A DNA stretch of 64,000 bases from Hydrogenobaculum sp. 3684 (GCF_000213785.1 NC_015557.1:1-64000); one strand, 5' to 3'; positions 36,221 to 45,896 are shown, counted from the first letter of the stretch. Notes: generated from the sequence alone by a model not told the origin. Numbers and translations: made by a program.

Positions 36221-36445
36221 TCAATCCCCCGTTGTCATCATTACCATTTCTATGCAATTTCTCTTGAGAAGGTCTGAGCACACATAAACACATATGGCGC
36301 ATCCTTTACACCTGCTATAATTCACCCATGCTACGTGTTTTTCGGAGTTATACATAAGCGTATTTGGTTCTGGGCAAAATAGTACGCATTGTTTACAGTT
36401 GTATTTAGCGCACTCAGACTCTTTAACATCAGCTACGTAGTACAT
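36221..36445 (-). CDS. 2-oxoacid:ferredoxin oxidoreductase, ferredoxin-like subunit
   Basis: 74 aa, two [4Fe-4S] cluster motifs: CAKYNCKQCVLFCPEP and CKGCAICVYVC. It fits the delta or epsilon iron-sulfur subunit of this oxidoreductase family. The operon order D-A-B-G-E agrees with forDABGE of Hydrogenobacter, where E is last. It moves electrons between ferredoxin and the TPP subunit. Its start is 10 bases after the gamma gene stop. Confidence 0.82.
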   Translation of the reverse strand: MYYVADVKESECAKYNCKQCVLFCPEPNTLMYNSEKHVAWVNYSRCKGCAICVYVCSDLLKRNCIEMVMMTTGD

Positions 36446-36455
36446 TTATGCCTCC

Positions 36456-37136
36456 TTAAACAGTGATTTCTTCCAATACCCATCCATTCTCTTCAGCCAT
36501 TCTAAAAGCTTCTTTTATAACTTGCATGTTCTTTTCCAAGAGCTCTACCTTTTTCTTGAACTTCTTTTCTATGGCGCTGTCCAAAGAAGCTGTACCACCA
36601 GAAGCTACAAACGTATTACCCAAGAATCTTTCTTTTACAGCTTGTTCTATATATTCAAAGTCTACAAGTCTCGTTATTCCAAAGAATAAACCAATCATAG
36701 CCATATTTGTGGCAAGTTCTGTCCCTGCTATATCAAGGGCTATTTTTGTGGCTGGAAAGTTTATTACTTTTGTATTGAGCTTTTCCAATATGGCGCGGTC
36801 TTCTTCTGGTATTATATCTACATCTGTGTTTATAATAACAAGTCCATCTGGTTTTAGGCCAGAGTAAAAGGGCATCGTATAAGACTTACCGTGTGTTATA
36901 ACTTGCGGATGGTAAATCATTATTACGTTTGGGTAAACCACTTCACCTACTTCGTATATGGGTTGATCGGAAGCTCTAACGTAAGCCTCCACCGGTGCCA
37001 TACGTTTCTCAGAACCAAAAAACGGCACTAAAGAAGCATATTTGCCGGCAGCCGACATAGCGTTACCTAGAATGTGAGCAGAGGTCACAACCCCTTGACC
37101 ACCAACACCAGCTATACGCATGTTGTACCTTTTCAT
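36456..37136 (-). CDS. 2-oxoacid:ferredoxin oxidoreductase, gamma subunit
   Basis: 226 aa. IAGVGGQGVVTSAHILGNAM is the conserved start of the gamma domain, which binds the CoA moiety; ATNMAMIGLFFGITRL is also typical. It follows the beta gene by 11 bases. In the enzyme it completes the alpha-beta-gamma core that reversibly makes pyruvate or 2-oxoglutarate from acyl-CoA, CO2 and reduced ferredoxin. Confidence 0.92.
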   Translation of the reverse strand: MKRYNMRIAGVGGQGVVTSAHILGNAMSAAGKYASLVPFFGSEKRMAPVEAYVRASDQPIYEVGEVVYPNVIMIYHPQVITHGKSYTMPFYSGLKPDGLVIINTDVDIIPEEDRAILEKLNTKVINFPATKIALDIAGTELATNMAMIGLFFGITRLVDFEYIEQAVKERFLGNTFVASGGTASLDSAIEKKFKKKVELLEKNMQVIKEAFRMAEENGWVLEEITV

Positions 37137-37147
37137 ATATATCCTCC

Positions 37148-38014
37148 TTAAGCTTTAACCTCTGCCATTTTCTTTTCTTGTTCTTCTATATACTCTTTGG
37201 CTTCATCTGTCATCCATTCGTAAAAGCCAAAATCCCTCTTTTCTCTTTCTTTTGCATCTGCTAGCACTCTTTCGGTGGGTATCGAGTATTCTATGTTGCA
37301 TGAGGTATAAACGTGTATAAAAGTAGGCCCTATTTCCCTAGCTGCTAGTATTGCCCTTTTGATGGTTTTGGCTATTCTCTTAGGATTTGTAGGTGCTAGT
37401 TTTGCTACATAAACACAGCCTGCGGTTTTTGCTAATTCAACTGCGTTTATTTTATCAAATTTTTTACCTTTTGGAGCCATTTTGAGTTGTACTCCTTTAG
37501 GTGACATGCCGCTCTCTTGACCACCGGTGTTGCCGTAAACTTCGTTATCAACCATTATAGTGGTAAAGTTTTCTCTTCTAAACCAAGAGTGCATAGTCAT
37601 GCCAAAACCTATATCCATTAGACCACCATCACCGGCTATAACCACAACGTCCTTTATCTTGTCCGGGAATCTTATTTTAAGAGCGCGTTTTAATCCGGAT
37701 GCAACAGCATTTGTATCTCCGTAGTTTCCATAGATAAAGGGTACGGCCGCTTGTGAAAGCGCCAATCTAGCACACCCAGCAGTACCAAGCACTATAGTGT
37801 CTTCTGGTTTTGGTAAAGCTGCATAGAATATTCTCACAAAGTAGGCCATATAGCATCCTGCGCACATTGGATGCTCTTCCACCAACTCTTTTATTTGATC
37901 TATCTGTTGCACATCAATTTGTTTGCCAAACTGACCATATTTAACAAGGTCTACATAGTCCTTTGGCATATATCTTTCAAATCCAGGTGATATTTTAACG
38001 TATTCTAAACCCAT
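37148..38014 (-). CDS. 2-oxoacid:ferredoxin oxidoreductase, beta (TPP) subunit
   Basis: 288 aa. The TPP-binding motif is VIAGDGGLMDIGFGMTMHSWFRRENFTTIMVDNEVYGNTGGQES, in parts GDGG then N. MCAGCYMAYFVRIF carries Cys residues for a cluster. This is the catalytic TPP subunit. GGAGG is just before the ATG. Whether the substrate is pyruvate or 2-oxoglutarate is not decided by these motifs. Confidence 0.94.
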   Translation of the reverse strand: MGLEYVKISPGFERYMPKDYVDLVKYGQFGKQIDVQQIDQIKELVEEHPMCAGCYMAYFVRIFYAALPKPEDTIVLGTAGCARLALSQAAVPFIYGNYGDTNAVASGLKRALKIRFPDKIKDVVVIAGDGGLMDIGFGMTMHSWFRRENFTTIMVDNEVYGNTGGQESGMSPKGVQLKMAPKGKKFDKINAVELAKTAGCVYVAKLAPTNPKRIAKTIKRAILAAREIGPTFIHVYTSCNIEYSIPTERVLADAKEREKRDFGFYEWMTDEAKEYIEEQEKKMAEVKA

Positions 38015-38045
38015 AATTTACCTCCTTAGGTTTTTTAACATAATA

Positions 38046-39215
38046 TTAAACAAGCACCGTCTTGTCCTTTTTGATGCCAAGAGCGGCATATATTTCATCC
38101 ATTATAAGTTCTACTGGAAGCGTCATACCTCCATAAACTCTAGGTCTTCCTATGACTTTGTCGCTATCTTGGATATTTGCTTTTATCTCTTTAGATAACC
38201 ATCCTACTATGTTGTGCTCTGGTACTATGACAGCTTTTGCATTTTTCAAAGTTTCCCTTACTTCTTTGGATGGGAATGGGACTATAGATTTTATTTTTAA
38301 AAGCCCAACGTTTAAGCCTTCCATTTGAGCGTATCTTACAGCCTCTCTAGCTTGAGCTGCTGCGCACCCTGAAGCTGCTACAAATACTTCAGCCTCTGGG
38401 TTTATAACTTCTATAGGACCGTTTAGATATTTGTATATGTATTTCATGGCTCTCATGTTGGAAGACCATACTTCTTGTTGCCATACTTGGTGTATTAGGT
38501 AGCTCATAAAGTTAGATTTTTGAACGGGAGCATCTCTTTGTATTCTTGCGGGTGGTATTTCACAATCTGTTGGAGGGACTGGGGCTTTGTATGGATCTCT
38601 TGGCGGAAGCTTCATATCTTCTGGTGTCATATTTACATAGCCTTTAGCATGGGTTACAAAGAAGCCTTCTGTACATACGGCTATTGGTAGATATACGTCT
38701 ACCATCTCTGATATAACAAAAGATGCGAGCGTGAAGTCAAAAACATCTTGCTGGTTTTCAGCGTGTAATACCACCATTCCACAGTTCAGAAGATATGATA
38801 TTTCTACATTGTCTGGTTGTATAGAAAGAGGAGCGTTTACAACCCTTGTGAGCACACCTAGGACCGCTGGTATTCTGTGTCCTGGCCATGAGGCTATCGC
38901 CTCTATACCCCTTAAAAGACCTGGTCCAGATGTTGCTGTGAAAGCTCTAGCTCCGCCCCTTACCGCACCTGCTATAGCTGACATGGCTCCGTATTCTTCC
39001 TCGGCTCTGTAGTAATCTTTTAGATAACCTTGAGCCCATAAATCACCCACCAAGTGCATGGTTTCTGATTGTGGGGTTATTGGATAAGCTATGGCTATAT
39101 CTACGTTGGCTCTTTTGACAGCTTCAGCCATGGCTTGTGAGCCAGTTATAAATTTCTTCTCCCTTGGAGCTTCCAAGAGAAGATAATCTGCTTCGACAAC
39201 TTTTTGTTCTGGCAT
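38046..39215 (-). CDS. 2-oxoacid:ferredoxin oxidoreductase, alpha subunit
   Basis: About 389 aa. AIAYPITPQSETMHLV and the next stretch EEYGAMSAIAGAVRGGARAFTATSGPGLLRG form the TPP pyrimidine-binding domain; the C-terminal domain has the transketolase-like NVGLLKIKSIVPFPSKEVRE. The ATG at 39215 has GGAGG 7 bases upstream, so I do not use the start 4 codons further. It lies between the delta-like and beta genes in the order D-A-B-G-E. Confidence 0.94.
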   Translation of the reverse strand: MPEQKVVEADYLLLEAPREKKFITGSQAMAEAVKRANVDIAIAYPITPQSETMHLVGDLWAQGYLKDYYRAEEEYGAMSAIAGAVRGGARAFTATSGPGLLRGIEAIASWPGHRIPAVLGVLTRVVNAPLSIQPDNVEISYLLNCGMVVLHAENQQDVFDFTLASFVISEMVDVYLPIAVCTEGFFVTHAKGYVNMTPEDMKLPPRDPYKAPVPPTDCEIPPARIQRDAPVQKSNFMSYLIHQVWQQEVWSSNMRAMKYIYKYLNGPIEVINPEAEVFVAASGCAAAQAREAVRYAQMEGLNVGLLKIKSIVPFPSKEVRETLKNAKAVIVPEHNIVGWLSKEIKANIQDSDKVIGRPRVYGGMTLPVELIMDEIYAALGIKKDKTVLV

Positions 39216-39230
39216 AAAAACCTCCAAAAA

Positions 39231-39944
39231 TTATTCAGTTTCTTCTACGGTTTCACCCTTCCTTGGGTGTAATAAGTAAGCATAATCTCCGTAATCTGCT
39301 ATGCTTAATGTTTCAAAATTCTCTTTTGGTAAAGATGGATTTTCTGGTGGTAGCTTTGGCTCCCACTTTATACCAAGCTCCTCTCTTACTTTTATAACCA
39401 TATCTCTAAATTCTAATATTTTTTCAGCATGTACATCTCTAATAGATACCATTGCATCTTCATGACCCATCTCTGCACAAAGGGCTATTGTAAAACAGTT
39501 TGTGCCAGCTCTTATCATTCTTAAGGATAGGTTGGCATAATGACAATGGACTCCTACAAAGATGCAAGCCTCTATTCTATTGTGAAGTATGGTAAGATTT
39601 GGGTGGTTTGGATTTATCTCGGCTTCTGGGTCTATCTTAGGGTATTTTGGTCTATAATCTGGCATTGGTATTATACGGCAATTTGGTATTTCTTTGGCAA
39701 GTTCTAATACTGCTTGAGCTTTTTCTATGGCAGAAGCGTTGTATCCCCATAATACCAATGGCCCAGGGAATATAGTGGGATTTTTTCTTGTGAGCATTGC
39801 CAAGGCTGCTTCTCTCATAGCCGTTTCTTCGTCTACCCATTCACCGTATAATAGAGCTTTACCTGGAGGAGTTATTTGAACACCTTCGAAAACTGCAGGT
39901 GTAGGTACGTAACCAGATGGACCTGGTGTGATAATTTTTGCCAT
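39231..39944 (-). CDS. 2-oxoacid:ferredoxin oxidoreductase, D subunit (PorD/ForD type)
   Basis: About 237 aa. I recognise it as the D subunit seen with five-subunit enzymes of Aquificales; there is no cluster motif of the 2 x CxxCxxC type, and it contains GVHCHYANLSLRMIRAGTNCFTIALCAEMGHEDA with three Cys. The start at 39944 has AGGAGGT 9 bases upstream. It is the first gene of the operon. The role of D in electron transfer or assembly is not certain to me. Confidence 0.78.
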   Translation of the reverse strand: MAKIITPGPSGYVPTPAVFEGVQITPPGKALLYGEWVDEETAMREAALAMLTRKNPTIFPGPLVLWGYNASAIEKAQAVLELAKEIPNCRIIPMPDYRPKYPKIDPEAEINPNHPNLTILHNRIEACIFVGVHCHYANLSLRMIRAGTNCFTIALCAEMGHEDAMVSIRDVHAEKILEFRDMVIKVREELGIKWEPKLPPENPSLPKENFETLSIADYGDYAYLLHPRKGETVEETE

Positions 39945-40143
39945 AATATGGCTACCTCCTTGAGATGATGTTAAAAAGATATGCAAATAAATTCAATTGT
40001 CAAGATTATTACACATGATCAATAGCAATGATAAATTACACATTGGTATTATGAAATTGTATTTACTAACTTTAAAATATAAAAATCACATTATAAAAAT
40101 CTTTATAAATAATAACTTACATAATGTATATTGGGTTATATTG

Positions 40144-40896
40144 TTAAGCAAGAGAGTTTCTAAATATCTCCAATTTAAACTCTAAGTATTTAAGCCACTT
40201 GTCTAGATTTTCTTTGGTCTTGCTTGAAAGGGTTATTATATCCGCTCTTGGGTTTACCTCTTTTACATAGTTTTTGGCTTTTTGTATATCAAAATCAAGA
40301 TACTGAAGTAGGTCTGTTTTGGTGATAACAACTAGATCGGCACTTTTAAACATGACGGGGTATTTTACAGGCTTGTCTTCTCCTTCGGTGGTGGAAAAAA
40401 GCACAACGTTCATATGAGAGCCTACGTCGTAAGCGGCAGGGCATACCAAATTACCTACGTTTTCTATAAAAACAAGATCGAGATCTTCAATACCAAGGTT
40501 GTGAATACCCTCATGCACCATAAAAGCATCCAAATGGCAAGCCTGTCCTGTGGTGATCTGATAGCTTTTTGCCCCTTTTGCTTTTATCCTCATGGCATCG
40601 TTGTTGGTCTCCAAATCTCCTTCTATGACACCTATTTTTATCTTATCTTTTAAAGCCTCTATAGTAGATTCTAACAAAGATGTTTTACCAGAACCTGGTG
40701 AGCTCATCAGGTTTATGCAAAATACCCCATGCTCTTCAAAATGTTTTCTGTTTGAATGTGCTTGTTTATCGTTTTTATCAAGTATATTTTGGATTACCTC
40801 CACCACCTTTTTATCATTTTCATGCTCATGGTGATGATGGTGATGATGTTCTTCGTGATGGTGCTCTGTTATTGAACATCCGCAGTCTTTACACAT
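40144..40896 (-). CDS. hypB: Hydrogenase nickel GTPase HypB
   Basis: About 250 aa. Delivers nickel to the hydrogenase large subunit with GTP hydrolysis. N-terminal CKDCGC nickel site, a His-rich nickel-storage tract (residues 13-25, mostly His), P-loop SSPGSGKTSLLE, then NVGNLVCPAAYDVG and TKTDLL. The ATG at 40896 follows GGAGG by 9 bases. It is the last gene of the hydrogenase operon. Confidence 0.97.
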   Translation of the reverse strand: MCKDCGCSITEHHHEEHHHHHHHEHENDKKVVEVIQNILDKNDKQAHSNRKHFEEHGVFCINLMSSPGSGKTSLLESTIEALKDKIKIGVIEGDLETNNDAMRIKAKGAKSYQITTGQACHLDAFMVHEGIHNLGIEDLDLVFIENVGNLVCPAAYDVGSHMNVVLFSTTEGEDKPVKYPVMFKSADLVVITKTDLLQYLDFDIQKAKNYVKEVNPRADIITLSSKTKENLDKWLKYLEFKLEIFRNSLA

Positions 40897-41278
40897 AATC
40901 TTTGCCTCCTTTATTTTCAAAATCTTTTAAAATATCTTTTAACCTTTTGATGGAATCTTCCATATCTTCTTTTGGGGCTTGGAGCATGAAAGGGAATGAG
41001 TTTATCTCTAAAATCTCAAGGATTGGTTTTCTCTCAACATCGTGAACCACTCCAAGCCATACACCTATGAGCGATGTTTCTTTGAAAGTTATATACTCTC
41101 TTTTGCTTTTATACTCTATTTTTATACTGCCTTCTCCAAGAACATCCAATAAAAACTCTTTATCCTCTTCGGAAAGGGGTATTTTGTTTGTATAAATAAT
41201 GTGGTTTTGTCCTGTTTTTATAAAATCCTCAAGGGCTTTTTGTATTTCATAAAGTATTGGTACAGCGTTCATCAGCAT
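40889..41278 (-). CDS. HupH/HyaF C-terminal-domain protein
   Basis: 129 aa. KIPLSEEDKEFLLDVLGEGSIKIEY and the ETSLIGVWLGVV stretch match the C-terminal half of HupH/HyaF, a factor for assembly of the small subunit or its clusters under oxygen. HyaF is about 285 aa, so only the C-terminal domain is here. It overlaps hypF and hypB at both ends, so it is translationally coupled in the maturation operon. Confidence 0.72.
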   Translation of the reverse strand: MLMNAVPILYEIQKALEDFIKTGQNHIIYTNKIPLSEEDKEFLLDVLGEGSIKIEYKSKREYITFKETSLIGVWLGVVHDVERKPILEILEINSFPFMLQAPKEDMEDSIKRLKDILKDFENKGGKDYV

Positions 41279-43482
41279 AGTATACCTCCATAAAATGCTT
41301 GTCCAACGGATATTCCACCATCACCGGTAGGGATTTTTTTGTTGTAAAACAAATTTATACCATCAATGGCTTTTAGCTTTCTCATCAAAGGCCTATTGTA
41401 AAACACACCTCCAGACACCACAACGTTTTTGGCTTTTAAAAGCTTGATAATAGATACAATTATTTCAAACAGCATGTTTATAAACTTAGAAGCCATTTTA
41501 TCTATCTCTTTTTCGCCAAGTATATCCTCAAAAGATATGATTATTTCGTTGTTTGATATGTTAAAATCATAATACTCTTTTGAATCTATATATCTATCTT
41601 CTACCATCATAGCCCCTTTTGCTTCATAATCTATAACATCCGTTAGTCCCATAAGATATGCCACCATATCAAAAAGCCTTCCCATGGAAGATGTCTTTGT
41701 GGTATTTGTATCATTTTCCCACATTTTATAAAGGGTCTTTAATTCTTTTTCTTCAAAATGAAGTTTTTCTATCAAAGGATGCTTATATGCTTTTTCTTTT
41801 AAAAGCTCAAAAAGAAAACTTAGCACTATCCTTCTTGGGTCTTTTATGGCTTTTTCATTTCCAATGAGTTTGTAGGGTTTTATATAAAACGCTCTTTTAA
41901 GATTGTAAGCATCTCCTATAAAAAACTCACCTCCCCATATAGTCCCATCTTCTCCGTATCCTGTGCCGTCCCATGCTATACCAAGTATCTCTTGGTCTAG
42001 AGAAATATTGTTTTCTGCTATTACAGAAAGTATATGTGCTTTATGATGTTGAAGGCTTATAACGTTTGAAAATATGCTCTTAGCGTAAATACTACTAAAA
42101 AAGTTTGGATGCATATCACACACTACAATATCTGGTTTTACATCGTAAAATCTCAAAAAATCCTCTAACGTATTTTTATAATGCTCTATGGTATCTATAC
42201 TTTCCAAATCTCCTATATGAGGGCTAAGGATGATGGTGTTGTTTTTGAATATACTTATTGTGCTTTTAAGAAAAGCCCCCATACCAAGAGATATAGCTTT
42301 TGCGTGGGTGTTTATATATATTGGTTTTGGAGCGTAAGATCTAGCAAGTCTTATGATGCTTACATCATCATCTATTAGCTTTATTACAGAATCATCTACT
42401 GGTCTTTTTATATCTCTGTTGTGCATAAAAAATCCGTCGGCTATATCTTTTAGTTTAGATTTTGCTTTGTCGTTGTCTTTGCAAATAGGGGTATCTGAGA
42501 TGTTTCCAGAGGTGGCTATTATAGGAAAATCTATAAAATCAAAAAGTCTAAGATGAATACCTGTATATGCCAAAAATGCTCCTACGCTTGATAGCCCTTT
42601 GCAGGCTTCTTCAAAGTATGGGGATTTTCTTTTTATAAGGACTATGGGTTTTTGAATAGATGTTAGTGGTTTTATCTCATCTTCTGTGGGCTCTAAATAT
42701 TTTAACGCTTCTTCTAAAGATTTAAACATAACTGCAAATGGTTTTGAAGATCTTTTTTTTCTTTCTCTTAGTGTTCTAACAGCCTTTTCATCGAGGGCAT
42801 TGCATATAAGATGAAATCCACCAAGACCTTTTAATGCAATTATTTTTGAATCTTTTAAATCTTTTGCCATTAGCTCAAATATATTTTCTTTGTAAATATT
42901 GCCATTTTTTTCATACCAATAGATGGGTCCGCAGTTAGGACAAGATATCGCCTCTGCATGAAACCTTCTATTGGTTTTATCTTCATATTCTTTTTTACAA
43001 TCCTCACACATCTCAAACACGTTCATTGTGGTGTTTTTTCTGTCGTATGGTATGTCCAAAACGATGCTGTACCTTGGACCACAGTTTGTGCAGTTTATAA
43101 AAGGGTATTTGTATCTTCTATCGCTTGGGTTGTTAAACTCTTTTAAACAATCCTCGCAGATACCCATATCAGGTGGTACGCTTGGGGTTTTATCGCCAAA
43201 AATAGTTGACTCTTCTATTTTAAAATCCTCAAAACCAAACCAATCAAGGGTTTTTATCGTTATATCCTCAATTTCTGAAAGGGGTGGTTTTTTGGCTTTT
43301 AATAAATAAATAAATTTCTCTATATCTACGTTTTCTATTTCTATTGTTACACCATCGGCGTTGTTTAACACGAAACCTTTGGCGCCAAGAGATGTTGCTA
43401 AATTGTAAACAAAAGGTCTAAAACCTACTCCTTGGACTGTTCCTTTTATTAAAAGCCTAAAACGTTTTTTATCAACATTCAT
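41272..43482 (-). CDS. hypF: Carbamoyltransferase HypF
   Basis: 736 aa. Makes the thiocarbamate used for the cyanide ligands of the NiFe site. N-terminal acylphosphatase domain GTVQGVGFRPFVYNLA (residues 14-29), two zinc-finger pairs CEDCLKEFNN/CTNCGPRYS and CEDCKKEYED/CPNCGP, a YrdC-like domain (ALKGLGGFHLICNA) and a C-terminal Kae1-like domain (LQHHKAHILSV). It ends overlapping the HupH-like gene. Confidence 0.97.
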   Translation of the reverse strand: MNVDKKRFRLLIKGTVQGVGFRPFVYNLATSLGAKGFVLNNADGVTIEIENVDIEKFIYLLKAKKPPLSEIEDITIKTLDWFGFEDFKIEESTIFGDKTPSVPPDMGICEDCLKEFNNPSDRRYKYPFINCTNCGPRYSIVLDIPYDRKNTTMNVFEMCEDCKKEYEDKTNRRFHAEAISCPNCGPIYWYEKNGNIYKENIFELMAKDLKDSKIIALKGLGGFHLICNALDEKAVRTLRERKKRSSKPFAVMFKSLEEALKYLEPTEDEIKPLTSIQKPIVLIKRKSPYFEEACKGLSSVGAFLAYTGIHLRLFDFIDFPIIATSGNISDTPICKDNDKAKSKLKDIADGFFMHNRDIKRPVDDSVIKLIDDDVSIIRLARSYAPKPIYINTHAKAISLGMGAFLKSTISIFKNNTIILSPHIGDLESIDTIEHYKNTLEDFLRFYDVKPDIVVCDMHPNFFSSIYAKSIFSNVISLQHHKAHILSVIAENNISLDQEILGIAWDGTGYGEDGTIWGGEFFIGDAYNLKRAFYIKPYKLIGNEKAIKDPRRIVLSFLFELLKEKAYKHPLIEKLHFEEKELKTLYKMWENDTNTTKTSSMGRLFDMVAYLMGLTDVIDYEAKGAMMVEDRYIDSKEYYDFNISNNEIIISFEDILGEKEIDKMASKFINMLFEIIVSIIKLLKAKNVVVSGGVFYNRPLMRKLKAIDGINLFYNKKIPTGDGGISVGQAFYGGILC

Positions 43483-43823
43483 GTATCAAGCTCTAAGGTT
43501 TTTAAAATAAGCTCATCGCCTTTTGTAAGCTTCACTTTAAAAGATCCGCACGAAGGACAACGCATAGAGTATCTTTCTAAAGAAAATTCTTTTTGGCATT
43601 CCATACAGTATATATGGGGCTTTTGAAATTCTATGACAAGATCTGCCTTTGAAGCTATAGTGTTTTCTTTAAACGTATCAAAAGCCATTTTCAAAAGATG
43701 AGGCTCTACTCCAGATACTTCACCTATAACGACATATATTTTTTCTACAGAGTTTGCATTGTGTTCTTTTGCAATGTCTTCTACTTGCATCAAAAGCGCT
43801 TGGACCACTGAAAACTCGTGCAT
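43479..43823 (-). CDS. hypA: Hydrogenase nickel chaperone HypA
   Basis: About 114 aa. N-terminal nickel site MHEFSVV and a zinc site with CMECQKEFS and CPSCGS. Works with HypB in nickel insertion. The ATG at 43823 gives the canonical MHE start; the frame is open 9 codons further. It overlaps hypF by 4 bases and lies 1 base from the hypE stop. Confidence 0.95.
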   Translation of the reverse strand: MHEFSVVQALLMQVEDIAKEHNANSVEKIYVVIGEVSGVEPHLLKMAFDTFKENTIASKADLVIEFQKPHIYCMECQKEFSLERYSMRCPSCGSFKVKLTKGDELILKTLELDT

Positions 43824-43824
43824 A

Positions 43825-44811
43825 TTAGCATATCCGTGGCAAAAGCTCACCGGGAGCTTCTTCTAAATATCTAACGCTTCCATAAAGAGTTTGTATATAT
43901 GCTCCTTGTTTGCCTTTTTTGATAACCTCTCCAATCACTTTTGCTTTTTGGGTTAGTTTTTGGCTTTTAAGAATATCAAGGGCTTTTTGGACATCTTTTT
44001 TGGGTATGCTCATCACAAAAGTACCTTCACAGGCCAAAGAAAAGGGTTCTATACCAAGGATTTCACAAAAACCTTTTACCGAATCCTCTATCGGTATATC
44101 TTCTTCTTTTATTAGTATTTCTACTTTTGAGCTTTGAGAAAGCTCATTTAAAGCGCTTGCAAGACCTCCCCTTGTTAGATCTCTCATAGCATGGATTTCT
44201 ATATTCTCTTTTAAAAGAGGTTCTATAGCCTCCCATAAAGATGCACAATCTGAGGTTATGTCTATATCAAAGTCATTTCTATGAGCCATTATCACAGCCC
44301 CGTGGTTTCCTATAGGGCCAGACACTACGATGGCATCGCCTTCTTGTAAGTTAGAAGCAGATATACCTTCTTTTATGAGCTTTCCTATGCCAGTGGCGTT
44401 TATGTAGATCTTATCGCAAAGTCCTTTTGGAACCACTTTTGTATCTGCTGTTATTAGTTTTATACCTGTTTTTTGGGCCTCTTCTTTTATAGATATTACT
44501 ATTTTTTCAAGCTCTTCAAAAGCTAAGCCCTCTTCTATTATAAAGCCCATACTCATGTAAAGGGGTTTTGCGCCCATTACGGACAGATCGTTTACTACAC
44601 CAGCTACACTTAGTTTTCCAATATCACCACCTTTGAAAAATATAGGGTTTACCGTAAAACTATCGGTGCTTATGGCAAGCTTACCATCAAGATGCAATAT
44701 TGTGGCATCTTCGTTTGATAAAAGATCATTTTTTAAATGTTTTAAAAATATTTTCTCTATTAGTTCTCTTGTTTCTTTGGCACCGCCCCCATGAGAGAGC
44801 TTTACATACAT
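43825..44811 (-). CDS. hypE: Hydrogenase maturation protein HypE
   Basis: About 328 aa. Dehydrates the thiocarboxamide on its C-terminal Cys to thiocyanate for cyanide ligand synthesis. The C-terminus PRIC is the carrier motif. AIRS-like core: LSHGGGAKETRELIEK and AISTDSFTVNPIFFKGGDIGKLSVAGVVNDL. I start at 44811, because the upstream 51 codons lie inside hypD. It overlaps hypD by 10 bases. Confidence 0.96.
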   Translation of the reverse strand: MYVKLSHGGGAKETRELIEKIFLKHLKNDLLSNEDATILHLDGKLAISTDSFTVNPIFFKGGDIGKLSVAGVVNDLSVMGAKPLYMSMGFIIEEGLAFEELEKIVISIKEEAQKTGIKLITADTKVVPKGLCDKIYINATGIGKLIKEGISASNLQEGDAIVVSGPIGNHGAVIMAHRNDFDIDITSDCASLWEAIEPLLKENIEIHAMRDLTRGGLASALNELSQSSKVEILIKEEDIPIEDSVKGFCEILGIEPFSLACEGTFVMSIPKKDVQKALDILKSQKLTQKAKVIGEVIKKGKQGAYIQTLYGSVRYLEEAPGELLPRIC

Positions 44812-45896
44812 AGTTCTACCTCTTGGTATTTGTAATAAGCAGCACAAGCTCCTTCTGAGGATACCATGCAAGAGCCTATAGGGTTTTCTGGGGTGCAAAG
44901 ATTGCCAAATAGCTTGCAATCTGTGGGCTTTGCTTTTCCTGTAATGACTTTTGGGCATATGCAAAGAGGATGCTCTTTTGAAGGTGGCAACTTTACATCA
45001 AAGGCTTTTTCTGCATCAAACATCTCGTAATCTTTGTTTATTTTTAAAGCGCTTTTTGGCAAAGGACCTATCCCTCGCCAGTTAAATGTATCTCTTATGT
45101 CAAGGGTTTGTTCTATAAGCTTCTGAGCTTCTTTGTTGCCTTCTTCTGTAACAGCTCTTGTGTAGGCGTTTTCAACTTTTCTTTCATGTTTTATGTGTTG
45201 ATCCAATATCATGTTTACGGCTTTTAATATATCAAAAGCCTCAAAACCAGATATAACAATAGGTATATCAAGCTCTTTGTATATTTTCATACCGGTTATG
45301 ACGCTAACATGCCCAGGTCCTATAATACCATCTATATGAGATATCCCGGCGTTTAGTATATACCCAATAGCAGGGGGAGTCATCACGTGATTTGATACTA
45401 CAAAAAGATTTTTTAGCTTCATCTCTTTTGCTTTTTTAAGAAGCACTGCCGTTGGTGGTGTGGTGGTTTCAAAGCCTATGGCAAAAAATATTACATTCTT
45501 ATCTTGGTTTTTTACAGCTATATCAATAGCATCAAGGCAAGAGTACAAACTTCTTACATCGTGCCCTTCTGATCTTATGTCTAAAAGCGATTTTCTGTAA
45601 GAGCCTGGCACTCTCAAAAGATCCCCGTAGGTGGTAAATATAACATTTGGCATCTTGGCAAGCTCTATAGCCAAATCTATCCTATCCATAGAAGCAACAC
45701 ATACAGGACAACCAGGTCCATGGATAAACTCCACATATCCATCAAGAAGCTTATCTATAGCGTATCTCATTATGGCATGGGTATGTCCACCGCAAAACTC
45801 CATTAGCTTGATAGGTTTTCCAAGTTTTTCTACTTTTTTTATAAGCTTGTCTTTGGCTTTTAAAACGATATCTTTATTGTTCAAGTTCATTTTCAT
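44802..45896 (-). CDS. hypD: Hydrogenase maturation protein HypD
   Basis: About 364 aa. [4Fe-4S] protein that assembles Fe(CN)2CO with HypC. Motifs: LMEFCGGHTHAIMRY, FIHGPGCPVCVASMDRID and the C-terminal cluster Cys set (CICPKVITGKAKPTDCKLFGNLC). The ATG at 45896 overlaps the end of hypC by 23 bases; the ATG at 45890 is an alternative. Confidence 0.96.
   Translation of the reverse strand: MKMNLNNKDIVLKAKDKLIKKVEKLGKPIKLMEFCGGHTHAIMRYAIDKLLDGYVEFIHGPGCPVCVASMDRIDLAIELAKMPNVIFTTYGDLLRVPGSYRKSLLDIRSEGHDVRSLYSCLDAIDIAVKNQDKNVIFFAIGFETTTPPTAVLLKKAKEMKLKNLFVVSNHVMTPPAIGYILNAGISHIDGIIGPGHVSVITGMKIYKELDIPIVISGFEAFDILKAVNMILDQHIKHERKVENAYTRAVTEEGNKEAQKLIEQTLDIRDTFNWRGIGPLPKSALKINKDYEMFDAEKAFDVKLPPSKEHPLCICPKVITGKAKPTDCKLFGNLCTPENPIGSCMVSSEGACAAYYKYQEVELCM

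Noticed and set aside
39997..40185. Plus-strand 62-codon frame between the oxidoreductase and hydrogenase operons
   Set aside because: AT-rich, overlaps the hypB 3' end on the other strand, no ribosome binding site or motif.
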